Shown: piece after piece, positions 4,878 through 5,440 of the stretch | How positions within the stretch are numbered: the stretch's first letter is position 1 | Layout: every line of letters starts with the position of its first letter | DNA from: Chloroflexota bacterium | GTDB taxonomy: Bacteria > Chloroflexota > Anaerolineae > Anaerolineales > JACQED01 | Direction: 5' to 3' | DNA length: 5,440 bases | Assembly: GCA_016200785.1 (NCBI GenBank) | Contig: JACQED010000621.1 | Coordinates: 1-5,440 of the forward strand | Notes under the pieces: generated by a model | What the model was told of the DNA's origin: nothing | Seen by the model: only the letters and a program-made list of their open reading frames with translations | The model's database searches: none | Program-made: the position numbers and the translations under genes

Positions 4878-5440
4878 ATGCAGACTAGGACGGCAACGGC
4901 TGTCAGTTGCGCTAACATCGCCTTCATCAAATACTGGGGGAATCGAGATTCTGATCTGCGCCTCCCCGCCAATTCTTCTCTCTCGATGAACCTCGCCGGC
5001 CTCGAAACGCGCACGACCGTCGCGTTCGATTCCGCTCTGCCCGGCGACGAAGTAGTCATTGATGGCGTGCCGCAATCCGGCCCGGCGAAGGAGCGGGTGA
5101 GTAAACACCTCGACCACGTTCGCCGGTTGGCGCGGCTGGAAAGCCCGGCCCGCGTCGGGTCTGTCAACAACTTTCCGATCGGAACGGGGATTGCTTCTTC
5201 GGCTTCGGCGTTTGCCGCGTTGACGGTGGCGGCTTGCGCCGCGGCGGGATTGTTGCTCTCCGAGCGGGAACTCTCGGCCCTTGCCCGACTCGGATCGGGA
5301 TCGGCAGCGCGGTCGGTGCCGGGCGGTTTCGTCGAATGGATCGCCGCCGAACGGCACGAAGATTCCTTCGCGTTCTCCATCGCGCCGCCAGAACATTGGG
5401 CGTTAGTTGATCTCGTGGCGGTCGTCAGCCGCGAGCACAA
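4878..5440 (+). CDS. mvaD: Diphosphomevalonate (or phosphomevalonate) decarboxylase, N-terminal part
   Basis: A GHMP-kinase superfamily enzyme of the cytoplasmic mevalonate pathway. It catalyses ATP-dependent decarboxylation of diphosphomevalonate to isopentenyl diphosphate. Signatures seen are NIAFIKYWGNRD (13-24), LPANSSLSMNL (29-39), the ATP-binding NFPIGTGIASSAS (98-110) and LGSGSAARSVPGGFVEW (138-154), whose R145 matches the catalytic-site arginine of the family. The frame is open for 187 codons to the right edge. Family members are about 320-330 residues, so the C-terminal part with the catalytic aspartate is outside the window. An in-frame TGA at 4857 makes ATG 4878 the first possible ATG. 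A promoter and ribosome binding site lie just upstream. In the chloroflexus Roseiflexus castenholzii a relative was shown to decarboxylate phosphomevalonate instead, working with isopentenyl phosphate kinase, so the exact substrate is open. Confidence 0.93.
   Translation, partial: MQTRTATAVSCANIAFIKYWGNRDSDLRLPANSSLSMNLAGLETRTTVAFDSALPGDEVVIDGVPQSGPAKERVSKHLDHVRRLARLESPARVGSVNNFPIGTGIASSASAFAALTVAACAAAGLLLSERELSALARLGSGSAARSVPGGFVEWIAAERHEDSFAFSIAPPEHWALVDLVAVVSREH

Noticed and set aside
4784..4989. Short plus-strand frames starting at ATG 4784 and TTG 4789.
   Set aside because: They overlap the decarboxylase promoter and start codon out of frame and have no ribosome binding site or domain.

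Overview
The window looks like a chromosomal fragment of a GC-rich bacterium, most likely a Chloroflexota (Anaerolineae-like) member. This is inferred from a mevalonate-pathway decarboxylase, an LCP cell-envelope protein with a long Thr/Pro/Ser linker, and a DUF3800 gene. There is no rRNA or tRNA to confirm it.

Layout. 1-834 (minus): N-terminal part of a LytR-CpsA-Psr (LCP) family protein, running off the left edge. 835-1055: divergent intergenic region with an imperfect palindromic repeat in the LCP leader, two back-to-back extended -10 promoters and an inverted repeat between them. 1056-2375 (plus): 12-helix MFS transporter, apparently translated from a nearly leaderless mRNA. 2519-3700 (plus): unrecognised three-helix membrane protein with a coiled coil and a TPR-like C-terminal domain, with its own promoter and a strong ribosome binding site. 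3701-4044: no convincing protein gene, but a promoter, a GC-rich hairpin-forming stretch ending in a good intrinsic terminator, and further hairpins; it reads best as a structured RNA of about 180 nt. 4045-4611 (plus): DUF3800 protein with an RNase H-like acidic residue pattern. 4606-4710 (minus): a second candidate small RNA of about 85 nt with its own TGGTATAAT promoter and terminator, convergent on the DUF3800 gene. 4712-4743: nested inverted repeats. 4814-5440 (plus): promoter, ribosome binding site and first 187 codons of a diphosphomevalonate (or phosphomevalonate) decarboxylase, cut by the right edge.

The protein genes do not form an obvious operon: nearly every one has its own promoter, and most of these share the form TGn-TAnnnT. 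The main point of interest is the DUF3800 gene with a candidate structured RNA on each side. DUF3800 genes have previously been linked to several distinct conserved RNA motifs, so the RNA-protein pairing at 3741-4611 is the best candidate here for an undescribed or poorly described system.
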